A DNA stretch of 64,000 nucleotides, from the NCBI GenBank assembly GCA_002862435.1, contig PKDC01000028.1, positions 92,296-156,295 of the forward strand, read 5' to 3'. Position 1 is the stretch's first letter; every line of letters begins with the position of its first letter. This DNA is from Pseudomonadota bacterium. GTDB taxonomy: Bacteria; Pseudomonadota; Gammaproteobacteria; UBA5335. The translations under genes and the position numbers were made by a program. The notes under the pieces are model-generated. The model was not told the DNA's origin and made no database searches. It saw only the letters and a program-made list of their open reading frames with translations. Of this stretch, positions 40,939 through 49,570 are shown one piece after another.

Positions 40939-41309
40939 AGCGCGCACGAGGCGGTGCGGGATTCACGCTGCTGGAGGTCATGGTGGCGCTGTTGGTGGTT
41001 GCACTGGCCCTGGCCGCCCTGGTCGGCACGGCCGGACGCTCGGCCGCCGATACCGCTCATCTGCGCGATCGCACCGTGGCCGGGTGGGTGGCCCAGAACG
41101 TGATCACCGATCTGCGGCTGGAACCCGAATGGCCCGCGCCCGGCCGCCGGCGCGGTCAAGCCGTGATGCTGGGGCGCACCTGGTTCTGGGAGGCGCGCAT
41201 CGTGCCCGCCGCGGATACCGCCCTGCGCCAGGTTGAGGTCGCGGTGGCACGGGATGCGGCGTTGGAGGATCCCATGGGGCAGTGGGTGACCTACCTGGGG
41301 GCGCCGTGA
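40935..41309 (+). CDS. gspI: Minor pseudopilin GspI
   Basis: 124 residues from a rare TTG start (TTGA overlap with gspH). Prepilin site AG|FTLLEVMVALLVVALALAALV; the DRTVAGWVAQNVITDLRLE segment and W-rich FWEARIV are typical of GspI. Part of the GspHIJK tip. Confidence 0.9.
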   Translation: MKRARGGAGFTLLEVMVALLVVALALAALVGTAGRSAADTAHLRDRTVAGWVAQNVITDLRLEPEWPAPGRRRGQAVMLGRTWFWEARIVPAADTALRQVEVAVARDAALEDPMGQWVTYLGAP

Positions 41310-41890
41310 AGGGCCGCAGCGCCGGATTCACCCTGCTGGAGCTGCTGGTGGCGATGATGGTGTTTGCCGTGCTTGCAACGCTGGCCTACCAGGGAATCAG
41401 CGGCGCCCTGCGGGCCCAGGAGGGGGTGACCGAGACTCAGGCACGCTGGACGGCCTTGCAACGCGCACAAGCGCTGTTTGCCCGCGACATCACGCAGTTG
41501 GCGCCGCGTCCCGTGCGCGACGCCCGGGGCGATCGGCAGCCTGCCCTGGTGGCGCGGTCGGGGCAGTTGAGCCTGGTGCGGGGCGGGATGCCCAACCCGC
41601 TGGATTTCCCCCGTTCCAATCTCGTGCGGGTCAACTATCGGCTGGTCGACGGCCGCTGGCAGCGTGCCGCCAGCCCGGTATTGGATGCCGCGCCGGGGGA
41701 TGCGCCGGAATTTGCAACCGTGCTTACCGGGGTGAGTCGCGCCGAGCTGTTGTGGTTGGATGATGAGGGGCGCTGGCGCGGGGACTGGCCGCCGCCGGAC
41801 GCGCCCCCGGAGGCACTGCCGCGTGCGCTGCGGCTGCGCTGGGAGCTGGCGGGCTGGGGCACGCTGGAACGGCGCTGGGTGCTGCCGTGA
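41306..41890 (+). CDS. gspJ: Minor pseudopilin GspJ
   Basis: 194 residues from GTG 41306 overlapping the gspI stop (GTGA). Prepilin site AG|FTLLELLVAMMVFAVLATLAY, then QRAQALFARDITQLAPRPVRD and RSNLVRVNYRLVDG as in GspJ. Tip pseudopilin with GspI and GspK. Confidence 0.92.
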   Translation: MKGRSAGFTLLELLVAMMVFAVLATLAYQGISGALRAQEGVTETQARWTALQRAQALFARDITQLAPRPVRDARGDRQPALVARSGQLSLVRGGMPNPLDFPRSNLVRVNYRLVDGRWQRAASPVLDAAPGDAPEFATVLTGVSRAELLWLDDEGRWRGDWPPPDAPPEALPRALRLRWELAGWGTLERRWVLP

Positions 41891-42840
41891 CCGCTTCCCG
41901 CAAGGCCCCGCAGCGGGGGGTGGCCCTGTTGGGGGCGGTGCTGCTGGCGGCAATCGCGACAGTATTGGCCGTCGCCTGGCTTGACCGGCTCCATGGCTTC
42001 GCCGGGCGAACCGGGGCGATGCTGGAGGAAGGACAGGCGGACCTCTACGTCGCCGGTATTGAGGCCTGGGCGGTGGCAACGCTGCGCCGCGATCGCCAGC
42101 TGGGCACGGTGGACCATCTCGGCGAGGACTGGGCGCGTCCGGCCCGCACGCTGCCGGTGCCTGGGGGTACGGTGGCCGGGACGCTGGTGGATTTGCAGGG
42201 CCGCTTCAACCTCAACACGCTGGTGGCGGGCGGGCAAGCCAATCCCGCCGCCATCGCCTTGTTCAAGCGGCTGTTGCTGCGGTTGGAACTGCCTGCGGTG
42301 CGGCCCGAGGCGGTGGTGGACTGGATCGATCCGGATAGCGTGGCACTGCCGGGCGGGGGGGAAGACGCATTCTATCTGCGCGCCGAACCGCCTTATCGGC
42401 CGGCCAATGCCCCTTTGGCTTCGGTGCAGGAATTACGCGGGATCGCCGGCGTGGACGGTGCGGCTCTGGCCCGATTGGCATCCCAGGTGACCGCCTTGCC
42501 GGAACAGACGGTCGTCAATGTAAACACGGCCTCCCCCTTGCTGCTGGAGGTTTTGTCGGGCGCGGCCGGCGGCGAAGCGCCGGTGCGGCGTCGGCTGCAG
42601 TCACCTTTCGCCAGCCTCCAGGACTGGATCGCGGCGGCACCGGGCACGCCCGAGGAGATGCGCGGTCTGGTGGGGGTCGGGAGTGATTTCTTCCTGTTGG
42701 AAACGACGGTGACGGTGGGGCGGAGCGAATGGCATTACCAGACGGAATTGTGGCGCAAGGGAGAGCGGGTGTCAGTGTTGCGGCGCATGCGGAGGATGGA
42801 AACAGATGACCGGCTGGTTGGTCCGTCTGCCGGCGGATGA
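41887..42840 (+). CDS. gspK: Minor pseudopilin GspK
   Basis: 317 residues from GTG 41887. The N-terminus QRGVALLGAVLLAAIATVLA has the large-pseudopilin form lacking glutamate at mature position 5, as expected for GspK. Contains RFNLNTLV, VVDWIDPDS and a helix-hairpin-like VQELRGIAGVDGAALARL, with NVNTAS near residue 215. Caps the pseudopilus. Confidence 0.93.
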   Translation: MTASRKAPQRGVALLGAVLLAAIATVLAVAWLDRLHGFAGRTGAMLEEGQADLYVAGIEAWAVATLRRDRQLGTVDHLGEDWARPARTLPVPGGTVAGTLVDLQGRFNLNTLVAGGQANPAAIALFKRLLLRLELPAVRPEAVVDWIDPDSVALPGGGEDAFYLRAEPPYRPANAPLASVQELRGIAGVDGAALARLASQVTALPEQTVVNVNTASPLLLEVLSGAAGGEAPVRRRLQSPFASLQDWIAAAPGTPEEMRGLVGVGSDFFLLETTVTVGRSEWHYQTELWRKGERVSVLRRMRRMETDDRLVGPSAGG

Positions 42841-44005
42841 CACGGCGCCGCTGCGCTGGCGTCGGATCGATGCGCATGCGGCGATGCCGGACTGGCAGGT
42901 CGAACCGCCGGACGTCGCAGCGTTGGGATCGGGTCCGGTGTGGGCCTTGGCGCCCACCTCGCGTCTGTTGCTGCAGACGCTGCGGTTGCCGGTGCGTGGG
43001 AGATCCGCCCTTGTCCAAGCCGTGCCCTATGCCTTGGAAGAGTCCTTGCCCGGTGAAGTGGAGGAATACCATTTTGTCATCGGGCCGCGCCAGGGGGATG
43101 GGGGAATTCCCGCGCTTGCCGCGGCCCGGGCTGACGTGGCGCGCTGGCGTGCGCGCCTGATCCAAGCGGGGATGGGTGCCGCGCCATTGGTCCCCGCCTG
43201 CCTGGCCCTCGCCTGGGAGCCGGGAAGCTGGACCGTGGCCCTGGAGCCGGAAGGCGAGGTGAATGTGCGCACTGGGCCTTGGTCGGGATGGGGTTGCGAG
43301 CGCCCGGTCTTCGAAGCCCTGTTGCGGCGGATGCTGGCGGATGCTGCGCCGCGTCCGCAACGGTTGCGATTCGTGGCCGAGGAGGCCGCACTGCGGGCGC
43401 GGGCGCCGCTGCTGGCGGATTGGACGCTTGAGACCTTGTCGCCCGCTCAGGCGTGGGATGGCCAGACTTTGGACGCGGCCGTCTCGCTGGCGTTGGATGA
43501 TGCGTCGACCGGCCGTGGCCCGACGGCATTGGGCGATTTGTTTCAGCGTTGGCGCTGGCCCTTGGCGCTGCTGGCGCTGTGGGGCGTGCTCGCCGGCGGG
43601 TTCGTCGGGTATCGCGTCCATACCCTGGAGCGGCAGCGGGTCCTTTTGGCCGGCCAGATGGAAACGCTCTATCGGGACCATTTCCCCGAGGCGCGGCGGG
43701 TGGTGGATCCTCCGGCTCAGATGGCCCAGCAATTGGGACGATTACGCCAATCCAGCGGCGTTGATCCGCTGCTGCGCCTGCTGGGGGCAGTCTCCGGCCC
43801 GCTGACCGGGTTGCCGGGCTACGCCCTGGACGATCTCCGCTATCAGGATGGTGTACTCGAAATGGCTGTGCGTACCGCTGACCTGGCGGCCCTGGAAGCT
43901 TTGTCCGCGCCATTGAGCGAGGCGCGGGTGCGCATGAGTCGGCTTTCGGCCAGCGCTGAGAATGGCGCCACCCGCGCCCGCATTCGGGTGGAGGCACTGC
44001 CATGA
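42806..44005 (+). CDS. gspL: Type II secretion protein GspL
   Basis: 399 residues, ATG 42806 inside gspK (35-nt overlap). N-terminal actin-like cytoplasmic domain with LPVRGRSALVQAVPYALEESLPGEVEEYHF, a membrane helix near residue 250 (WPLALLALWGVLAGGFVGYRV) and a periplasmic ferredoxin-like domain. It anchors GspE to the inner membrane. Confidence 0.93.
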   Translation: MTGWLVRLPADDTAPLRWRRIDAHAAMPDWQVEPPDVAALGSGPVWALAPTSRLLLQTLRLPVRGRSALVQAVPYALEESLPGEVEEYHFVIGPRQGDGGIPALAAARADVARWRARLIQAGMGAAPLVPACLALAWEPGSWTVALEPEGEVNVRTGPWSGWGCERPVFEALLRRMLADAAPRPQRLRFVAEEAALRARAPLLADWTLETLSPAQAWDGQTLDAAVSLALDDASTGRGPTALGDLFQRWRWPLALLALWGVLAGGFVGYRVHTLERQRVLLAGQMETLYRDHFPEARRVVDPPAQMAQQLGRLRQSSGVDPLLRLLGAVSGPLTGLPGYALDDLRYQDGVLEMAVRTADLAALEALSAPLSEARVRMSRLSASAENGATRARIRVEALP

Positions 44006-44496
44006 GGGCGCGGGAATGGTGGGCGCAGCGGACGCCGCGTGAGCGCCAGCTATTGATCCTGGCGACGCTGGTAGTGGTCGTCGCCGCTTGGATCTTGGGG
44101 GTGATCCGGCCAGGCATGCAACGGCTGCATGCCCTGGAGACGACGGTGGTCGGCCAGCGCGAGCAACTGCGGGAAATGCAACAGGCCGCCGAGGAACTGG
44201 CCACCCTGCGTGACGGGGCGGCGAATGCGATCCCATCGGGCGAGAGTCCGCTGCTGATCACTCAACAACTCACCCGCGACATGGAACTGGAGCCTTTTGT
44301 GGGACAGGCGCAAAGCCAGGGCGACGCCGGTGTCCAGATCAGCTTCAAGGAACTGCCTTATGAGAGTCTGCTGCACTGGTTGGCACAGGTGTCGCAACGC
44401 GGCTTGCGTGTGCGATCCCTGACCCTGGTGCCGGTCGGCGCGGACGGTCAATGCCAGGTGCAAGTCACGCTGGAAGCGTCTGTAGTCCAGAATTAG
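44002..44496 (+). CDS. gspM: Type II secretion protein GspM
   Basis: 164 residues, ATG overlapping the gspL stop. One N-terminal helix (LLILATLVVVVAAWILGVI) after WWAQRTPRERQL, coiled coil, then a ferredoxin-like domain with FKELPYESLLHWLAQVSQRG. Last gsp gene; gspN and gspO are not present here. Its final bases overlap the convergent Pmp3 gene. Confidence 0.93.
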   Translation: MRAREWWAQRTPRERQLLILATLVVVVAAWILGVIRPGMQRLHALETTVVGQREQLREMQQAAEELATLRDGAANAIPSGESPLLITQQLTRDMELEPFVGQAQSQGDAGVQISFKELPYESLLHWLAQVSQRGLRVRSLTLVPVGADGQCQVQVTLEASVVQN

Positions 44497-44651
44497 CGCC
44501 GGGCGATGATCCAGATGGCGTGAATCAGTCCTGGGATGTAACCCAGCAGGGTCAGCACGATATTGAGCCAGAAGGCGCCGGCGAAGCCGACCTGTAGGAA
44601 CACGCCGAGAGGCGGCAGTAACACAGAAATGATGATGCGTAACAGATCCAT
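44493..44651 (-). CDS. Pmp3/YqaE-family small membrane protein
   Basis: 52 residues read from the minus strand: ATG at the complement of 44649-44651, GAGGAG upstream, TAA at 44493. It begins MDLLRIIISVLLPPLGVFLQ and includes FWLNIVLTLLGYIPGLIHAIW, the two-helix YqaE/Pmp3 signature. Yeast Pmp3 affects membrane potential and salt tolerance; bacterial members are stress-associated but poorly defined. Its 3' end overlaps the gspM stop by four bases. Confidence 0.92.
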   Translation of the reverse strand: MDLLRIIISVLLPPLGVFLQVGFAGAFWLNIVLTLLGYIPGLIHAIWIIARR

Positions 44652-44784
44652 TCTATCTCCTCAGGAAGTGGGGTAATTGTAAACGGGAGGCGCTCCGGAA
44701 AATATCTGGCTGACTTCTATACTTGGTCGGTGCCGAAAATAAGACCGAATCCCCGACCAGGGGTTCCTCAAGGAGGAGGAGATC

Positions 44785-46536
44785 ATGATCCGGAATTTCA
44801 TGGAAGATGCCCTGCAACGCTGTGTGCGCCACAATCCGCAGGGAGTGTTTCTGGTTTATGGTGACCAGCGCGTCACTTGGCAGGCGCTAAATGAACGCGC
44901 CAGCCGTTTGGCCAGTGCGCTGGCAGCGCTTGGCGTCGGACCGGGAGACCGGGTGGTGCTGATGTTCCACAACTGCCCGGCATTTTTCGAGGCCAATTAC
45001 GCTGTGCAGAAACTGGGCGCGATACCGGTGCCCATGAACTATCGCTTCACCGCCCGCGAGATCGCCTATCAGGCGAACCATTGCCAGGCCAAGGCATTTT
45101 TGTTCGAACGCCTGTGGATGGAGGCGGTCACTGGCGCGCGTGATCAGATGCCGACGGTGATGCACTACGTCGGACTGGACACGCCGGAGTTTCCTGATGC
45201 GCTGGAATATGAAGCGCTAATGACCCGTAACGGCGTCGGCTTTCCGGTTGGCCCCACCCAGCTGGAGGACACCTGTGTGCTGTGCTACACGGGGGGCACC
45301 ACGGGCCTGCCCAAAGGCGTGATGCTGACCTATGGCAACCATGTGCGCATGGTGCAATCCATCGTGCGCACGGTGGTGACGCAGTTGGGTCATTTCCAGG
45401 TGACGCCTGATCTGGAAGCGATGTTGCGGCATCGCCTGCCGGGTCCTGCCGTGAGCCTGATCCAGTCGCGCGCCGTGCGCTATGTGCTGGGGCGGCGCTG
45501 GCTGCAACAAGGCATCATCCGGCTCGCCGACCGCCTGATCGGCAGTGCACTGGCGGTGCGCCTGGGGGCACGCCAGTCGATCAAGGCCATGATGCCGTCA
45601 TTCCCGATGTTCCATGACGCGGCCTATCAACTGGCCGTGCTCGCGCCGCTGCTGGGCAACATGACGCTGGTGATGCCGCGCGGGGTCAGTTTCGATCCCG
45701 AGGCGGTACTCAAGTTAGTCGAACAAGAACGGCCCTTGCTGCTGGGCAATGTGCCCACGGCCTGGCGCATGCTCGTCGATTATGCGGGTATTGAGCGCTT
45801 TGATCGCAGTTCCATACTGGCCTGCGCCACCGGCGCCGGGGTGTGTCCGGCCCCGCTCAAACGCAAGATCTTCGCTGCCTTCCCCGGCGTGGTCATCGCC
45901 GATGGCTTTGGCCAGACCGAAATGACGCCGGTCACCTCGTTCCGGTTTGATTTCAGTCCCGCGACGCTCAAGGACCATTGCGTGGGCAAGCCAGTGGTGG
46001 AAACCCGCATCGTGGATGAGCAGGACCGCGATGTGAAGCGCGGGGAGATTGGCGAAATCATCTACCGCAGCGGCTCGGTGATGAAAGGCTATTTCAACGA
46101 ACCCGACAAGACCGCCGAGACGGTGCGTGACGGCTGGCTGTACAGCGGCGATCTCGGCTATTTCGATAGCGATGGTGACCTGCGTATCGTGGAGCGCAAG
46201 AAGGAGTGCATTTCCAGCGGCGGCGAGAAAATCTTTCCCCACGAAGTGGAGGAAATTCTGCTGGACCATCCCGACATCCAGCAGGTCTGCGTCATCGGCG
46301 TGCCGGATGAGAAGTGGGGGCAATCGGTGCGCGCGGTCGTGGTGCTCAAATCCGGCGCCCAGTTGACTGCCGAGGCGGTGATGGCCCATTGCGAAGGCCG
46401 CATGGCCGGCTACAAGAAGCCGCGTTCGGTGATCTTTGCGCCTTCGCTGCCGATTTCCCCGGTCGGAAAAGTACAGCGCCGGGAAGTGAAGGAAAGCTTC
46501 GGCTCGGTGCTGACGAACGCCTCTGCAGAGGCGTGA
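44785..46536 (+). CDS. Acyl-CoA synthetase (AMP-binding), class I ligase
   Basis: 583 residues, ATG 44785 after AAGGAGGAGGAG. Motifs: CYTGGTTGLPKGVML (P-loop), FPMFHDAAYQLAV, ADGFGQTEMTPV, YSGDLGYFDSDGDLRIVERKKECISSGGEKIFPHEVEE (hinge and A8) and SPVGKVQRREVK with the catalytic lysine (A10). Activates an unknown carboxylic acid. The middle region around LIQSRAVRYVLGRRWLQQG is an unusual insert. Upstream, GGTCGG (44725) and CCGACC (44753) form an inverted repeat beside a TATACT box (44719), a possible operator. Confidence 0.92.
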   Translation: MIRNFMEDALQRCVRHNPQGVFLVYGDQRVTWQALNERASRLASALAALGVGPGDRVVLMFHNCPAFFEANYAVQKLGAIPVPMNYRFTAREIAYQANHCQAKAFLFERLWMEAVTGARDQMPTVMHYVGLDTPEFPDALEYEALMTRNGVGFPVGPTQLEDTCVLCYTGGTTGLPKGVMLTYGNHVRMVQSIVRTVVTQLGHFQVTPDLEAMLRHRLPGPAVSLIQSRAVRYVLGRRWLQQGIIRLADRLIGSALAVRLGARQSIKAMMPSFPMFHDAAYQLAVLAPLLGNMTLVMPRGVSFDPEAVLKLVEQERPLLLGNVPTAWRMLVDYAGIERFDRSSILACATGAGVCPAPLKRKIFAAFPGVVIADGFGQTEMTPVTSFRFDFSPATLKDHCVGKPVVETRIVDEQDRDVKRGEIGEIIYRSGSVMKGYFNEPDKTAETVRDGWLYSGDLGYFDSDGDLRIVERKKECISSGGEKIFPHEVEEILLDHPDIQQVCVIGVPDEKWGQSVRAVVVLKSGAQLTAEAVMAHCEGRMAGYKKPRSVIFAPSLPISPVGKVQRREVKESFGSVLTNASAEA

Positions 46537-46824
46537 AGGCGTCAAGCAACGCTAAAACTGGCCGGCTCCCAATGGCTGAAGGCCAAGTACAGCCTTTGCG
46601 GGGTTCATCGATGCGCTGATCGTCGGCGCGTCGCCTTGGAGAGCGCATCACAAGGGCCAAGGATTTGGGTGGGTGCTTGATTAGAGGTCGCCCAATCGGT
46701 TCTACTGGCACGGGCTGGTCGTTCCGGAGGCGGTTCAATCCATGCTTATTGCACTTGCATCATGCTTGCATTGCACCAGGCCAGCTTGTTGAAACCCAAT
46801 GAAGGCTTATGTGGAGGTATATGC

Positions 46825-47403
46825 ATGAAAACCAAAATCGGCGTGTGTGCGCTGTTAGGCTTGGGTGGCATGCTGCCGCTGGCTGCCCAGGCGGGTGACA
46901 CGCTTCGTCCCTATATTGGCATCAGCTATGTCTATGCCACTGCGCAGGATCTGAAAATTGCCGATCGCGAAATCGAGCTTCCCGAGGACGTGACGGATTT
47001 CGATGACGATGTGTCGACCGGCAAGGGCTTTGTCGGATTGGATATTCTTCCCTGGCTGGGCTTGGAAGCACAGTACATCTATCTTGGCGAGACCGAGGAA
47101 TATGATGTAGAGCTCAAAGGGGACGTCTATACGGGCGCCGCTGTGCTATCGCTGCCCTTGGCCAGCGATTTCGTGACCTTGTTCGTCAAGGGCGGCATGG
47201 CTTGGTGGGACGTGGAAGCGAATGGCCCTGGCCGGTTGGATCTGAACCGCGACGGCAGCAACGTGTTCTATGGCGCTGGCGTCAAGTTCAACATCCTGCC
47301 CCATCTGAGCCTGCGGGCAGAGTACGAGCGTATCCCTGTTGACAAGGACAATTTCGAAATCAACTTCGATCTTGCTTCCGCGGGCTTGCAGTTCACGTTC
47401 TAA
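46825..47403 (+). CDS. Outer-membrane beta-barrel protein, OmpA-like/OMP_b-brl fold
   Basis: 192 residues with signal peptide MKTKIGVCALLGLGGMLPLAAQA. Alternating strands such as RPYIGISYVYATAQ, LGLEAQYIYLG, LSLRAEYERIP and the terminal LASAGLQFTF ending in phenylalanine indicate an eight-stranded outer-membrane barrel. ATG 46825 has GGAGG upstream. Not recognised further. The gap from 46537 to the start has no clear feature. Confidence 0.8.
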   Translation: MKTKIGVCALLGLGGMLPLAAQAGDTLRPYIGISYVYATAQDLKIADREIELPEDVTDFDDDVSTGKGFVGLDILPWLGLEAQYIYLGETEEYDVELKGDVYTGAAVLSLPLASDFVTLFVKGGMAWWDVEANGPGRLDLNRDGSNVFYGAGVKFNILPHLSLRAEYERIPVDKDNFEINFDLASAGLQFTF

Positions 47404-47414
47404 AACCCAAGCGG

Positions 47415-47444
47415 GTTTGATCCGCCATGGACGGTGGATCAAAC
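47415..47444 (+). repeat. Hairpin after the beta-barrel gene
   Basis: GTTTGATCCGCC and GGTGGATCAAAC pair with one G-T wobble across six bases, 11 nt after the stop. No T-run follows; it may be a weak terminator or a 3'-end stabiliser. Confidence 0.5.
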
Positions 47445-47517
47445 CACCTTTCAAGTCATATGGTCCGGGTGTAGAGTCATCGGCTGATCCCTTGCAAGAC
47501 CGCCTTTCCCGGAATCC

Positions 47518-48777
47518 ATGATGAATAAACGCTCAATTGCCCGCTGGGTCGGCTTGTGCCTTGTCGGAGCGGCTTCTGTCTGCTCGGCCGCCGGATCCTT
47601 TGACACATGCCTGGGAGACCTTCGCGCTCAGGCGCGGCAGGCGGGTATCCGCCCGGAGACGGTTTCCACCGCCTTTGCCAGTATCCGCCAGCGTCCGGAT
47701 GTCATCCAGACGGATCGGGGTGGGCAAAGCGAATTTGTCTCCAGTTTCTGGGACTATCTCCAGCGCAGCATCAGTCCGACCCGGCTGCAAAACGGGCAGG
47801 CGCTGCTGGAACAGCATCGCCCTCTGCTGGCCCGGATCCATGAGGAATATGGCGTGCCGCCGGAATACCTGGTGGCGTTCTGGGGTCTTGAAACCAACTT
47901 CGGCAATTATTTTGGGGATATCCCCACGCTGGATGCCTTGGCGACACTGGCCTGCGACGCCCGGCGCAGCCGCATGTTCAGCCGTCAATTGATCGATGCG
48001 GTGGCCATGATCGATGAGGGGCGACTGGATGTGGCGGATTTACGGGGTTCCTGGGCAGGCGCGATGGGGCATACCCAATTCATGCCCACCACCATGCGCC
48101 ATTACGCCGTCGACTATGACCGGGACGGCCGCATCGACCTGTGGCGCAGCCTGCCCGATGCCTTTGCGTCCGCGGCCAACTATCTCAGTCGCATGGGATG
48201 GCGCAGTGGCGATCGCTGGGGGGAGGAGGTCAGGCTAAGCGATGCTTCGGTCCTCGGCTATGCAGGCTACAAGGAACCCAAACCGATCGCCCAATGGAGC
48301 CAGTTGGGCGTGCGGCGTGTGGACGCGACACCCTTGCCGGATCGGGCCACTCCCGTTGCCTTGCTCGCACCGGGTGGCGCGAGCGGGCCGGTATTCGTGA
48401 CCTACCCCAATTTTCGCGTGATCATGCGCTGGAACGCATCCACCAGCTATGCATTAGCCGTGGGCCTGCTGGCGGATCGGCTGGCGGGTGCTCCGGCGCT
48501 CCATGCCCAGGCGCCACGGGTGACCCGCTATCGCCGCGCGGATGGGCGCGAAATGCAGGCGCACCTGAAGACCCTGGGGTATCCCATTGCGCGGCTTGAC
48601 GGCGTCGTGGGCGCGGAGTCTCGCGCTGCCATCCGCGATTTCCAACGTCGTTCCGGCCTGCCCATTGATGGGGAACCGGACGAGGCGCTGCTCCATGCTT
48701 TACGGGCCGCCACGGGACAAGCCGTGTCCTCATCGACCACGGATGCATCGCAACCGGAAAGATTGCCTATCCCGTAG
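47518..48777 (+). CDS. mltB: Membrane-bound lytic murein transglycosylase B-like protein with peptidoglycan-binding domain
   Basis: 419 residues. Signal peptide to about residue 25 without an obvious lipobox cysteine, then an SLT_2/MltB domain with the catalytic glutamate in FWGLETNFGNYFGD, and GSWAGAMGHTQFMPTTM. C-terminal PG_binding_1 domain (about 340-400; LKTLGYPIARLDGVVGAESRAAIRDFQRRSG). Cleaves murein glycan strands leaving anhydro ends. The last base lies 1 nt from the convergent acyltransferase gene. Confidence 0.9.
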   Translation: MMNKRSIARWVGLCLVGAASVCSAAGSFDTCLGDLRAQARQAGIRPETVSTAFASIRQRPDVIQTDRGGQSEFVSSFWDYLQRSISPTRLQNGQALLEQHRPLLARIHEEYGVPPEYLVAFWGLETNFGNYFGDIPTLDALATLACDARRSRMFSRQLIDAVAMIDEGRLDVADLRGSWAGAMGHTQFMPTTMRHYAVDYDRDGRIDLWRSLPDAFASAANYLSRMGWRSGDRWGEEVRLSDASVLGYAGYKEPKPIAQWSQLGVRRVDATPLPDRATPVALLAPGGASGPVFVTYPNFRVIMRWNASTSYALAVGLLADRLAGAPALHAQAPRVTRYRRADGREMQAHLKTLGYPIARLDGVVGAESRAAIRDFQRRSGLPIDGEPDEALLHALRAATGQAVSSSTTDASQPERLPIP

Positions 48778-48778
48778 A

Positions 48779-49570
48779 TTACGGGCCGCGTGGCCAGAGG
48801 TACTCGGCAGGAGATTCCTGGATCCAAGCCGTATACAGCGACTGCAAGGCTTCCGCTGTCAGCCCGGCCAAGGGCAATGGCGTACCCACGCACAGTTGAT
48901 GCGCTCTGCCGTGGCGGTGGTAATGCAGGGGGAGCACCACGGCGCCACTGCGGTGCGCCAGTCGCGACACGGCGTGTGAGGCAGCCGACTGGCTGGCACC
49001 CGACATCCCGTAGTCAGCCAGGATGAGTATCGTTTCGCCCCGCATCAGGCTGCGGCGAATGGCCCGGCCATCCGCGCCATCGATCAGTCCGCCCCCCGTG
49101 CGATGACCCAGACGCGCGAGCAATTGCTGGAACAGGCGATGCCTGAACATGCGCGCGACGACTCGCAGCGGGACCCGCTCGGCCAGTGCGCGCACCGCCA
49201 GCGGCAGGCCTATGAAATGTCCCGCCAACAGGATCACGGGCACGCCCCGGCGTTGCAAGGCGACAAGCTGCGGCCAGCCGACGATGTGAACCCGACCCGT
49301 CACACGCGCCGGATCCGCCCAAAGTGAATCGATCAACTCGAAGATTCCCCGGAGGCGACACTGGAGATGGGCGCGGTGTGTGTGTGTCTGCCAATCAAGA
49401 TCCCGATCCGGGAAACAGGCGGCCAGGGAGGCGCTGAACGAAGCCCTGCCCGGACCGATCCTTTCCAGGAAGAAAGCCAGCATGCGGCTGGAAATCTGGC
49501 CTATTGCAGGGGGCAACCGGGCAATGCACCAACCGGTCGCATCCATGACGGTCAATAGGACCGTTCCCAT
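48779..49570 (-). CDS. LpxL/HtrB-like acyltransferase with altered HX4D/E motif
   Basis: 263 residues from ATG (complement of 49568-49570), GGGAGA upstream, overlapping dusA by 19 nt. Resembles the lipid A secondary acyltransferases in layout: one N-terminal membrane helix region, the segment LQRRGVPVILLAGHFIGLPLAVRAL, ADYGMSGASQSA and a C-terminal ESPAEYLWPRGP close to the family's YLWxHRR(F/w) end. The catalytic pair of LpxL is HX4D/E; here it is H118 with P123 at the acidic position. It may be a non-lipid-A relative or have lost classical activity. Confidence 0.72.
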   Translation of the reverse strand: MGTVLLTVMDATGWCIARLPPAIGQISSRMLAFFLERIGPGRASFSASLAACFPDRDLDWQTHTHRAHLQCRLRGIFELIDSLWADPARVTGRVHIVGWPQLVALQRRGVPVILLAGHFIGLPLAVRALAERVPLRVVARMFRHRLFQQLLARLGHRTGGGLIDGADGRAIRRSLMRGETILILADYGMSGASQSAASHAVSRLAHRSGAVVLPLHYHRHGRAHQLCVGTPLPLAGLTAEALQSLYTAWIQESPAEYLWPRGP

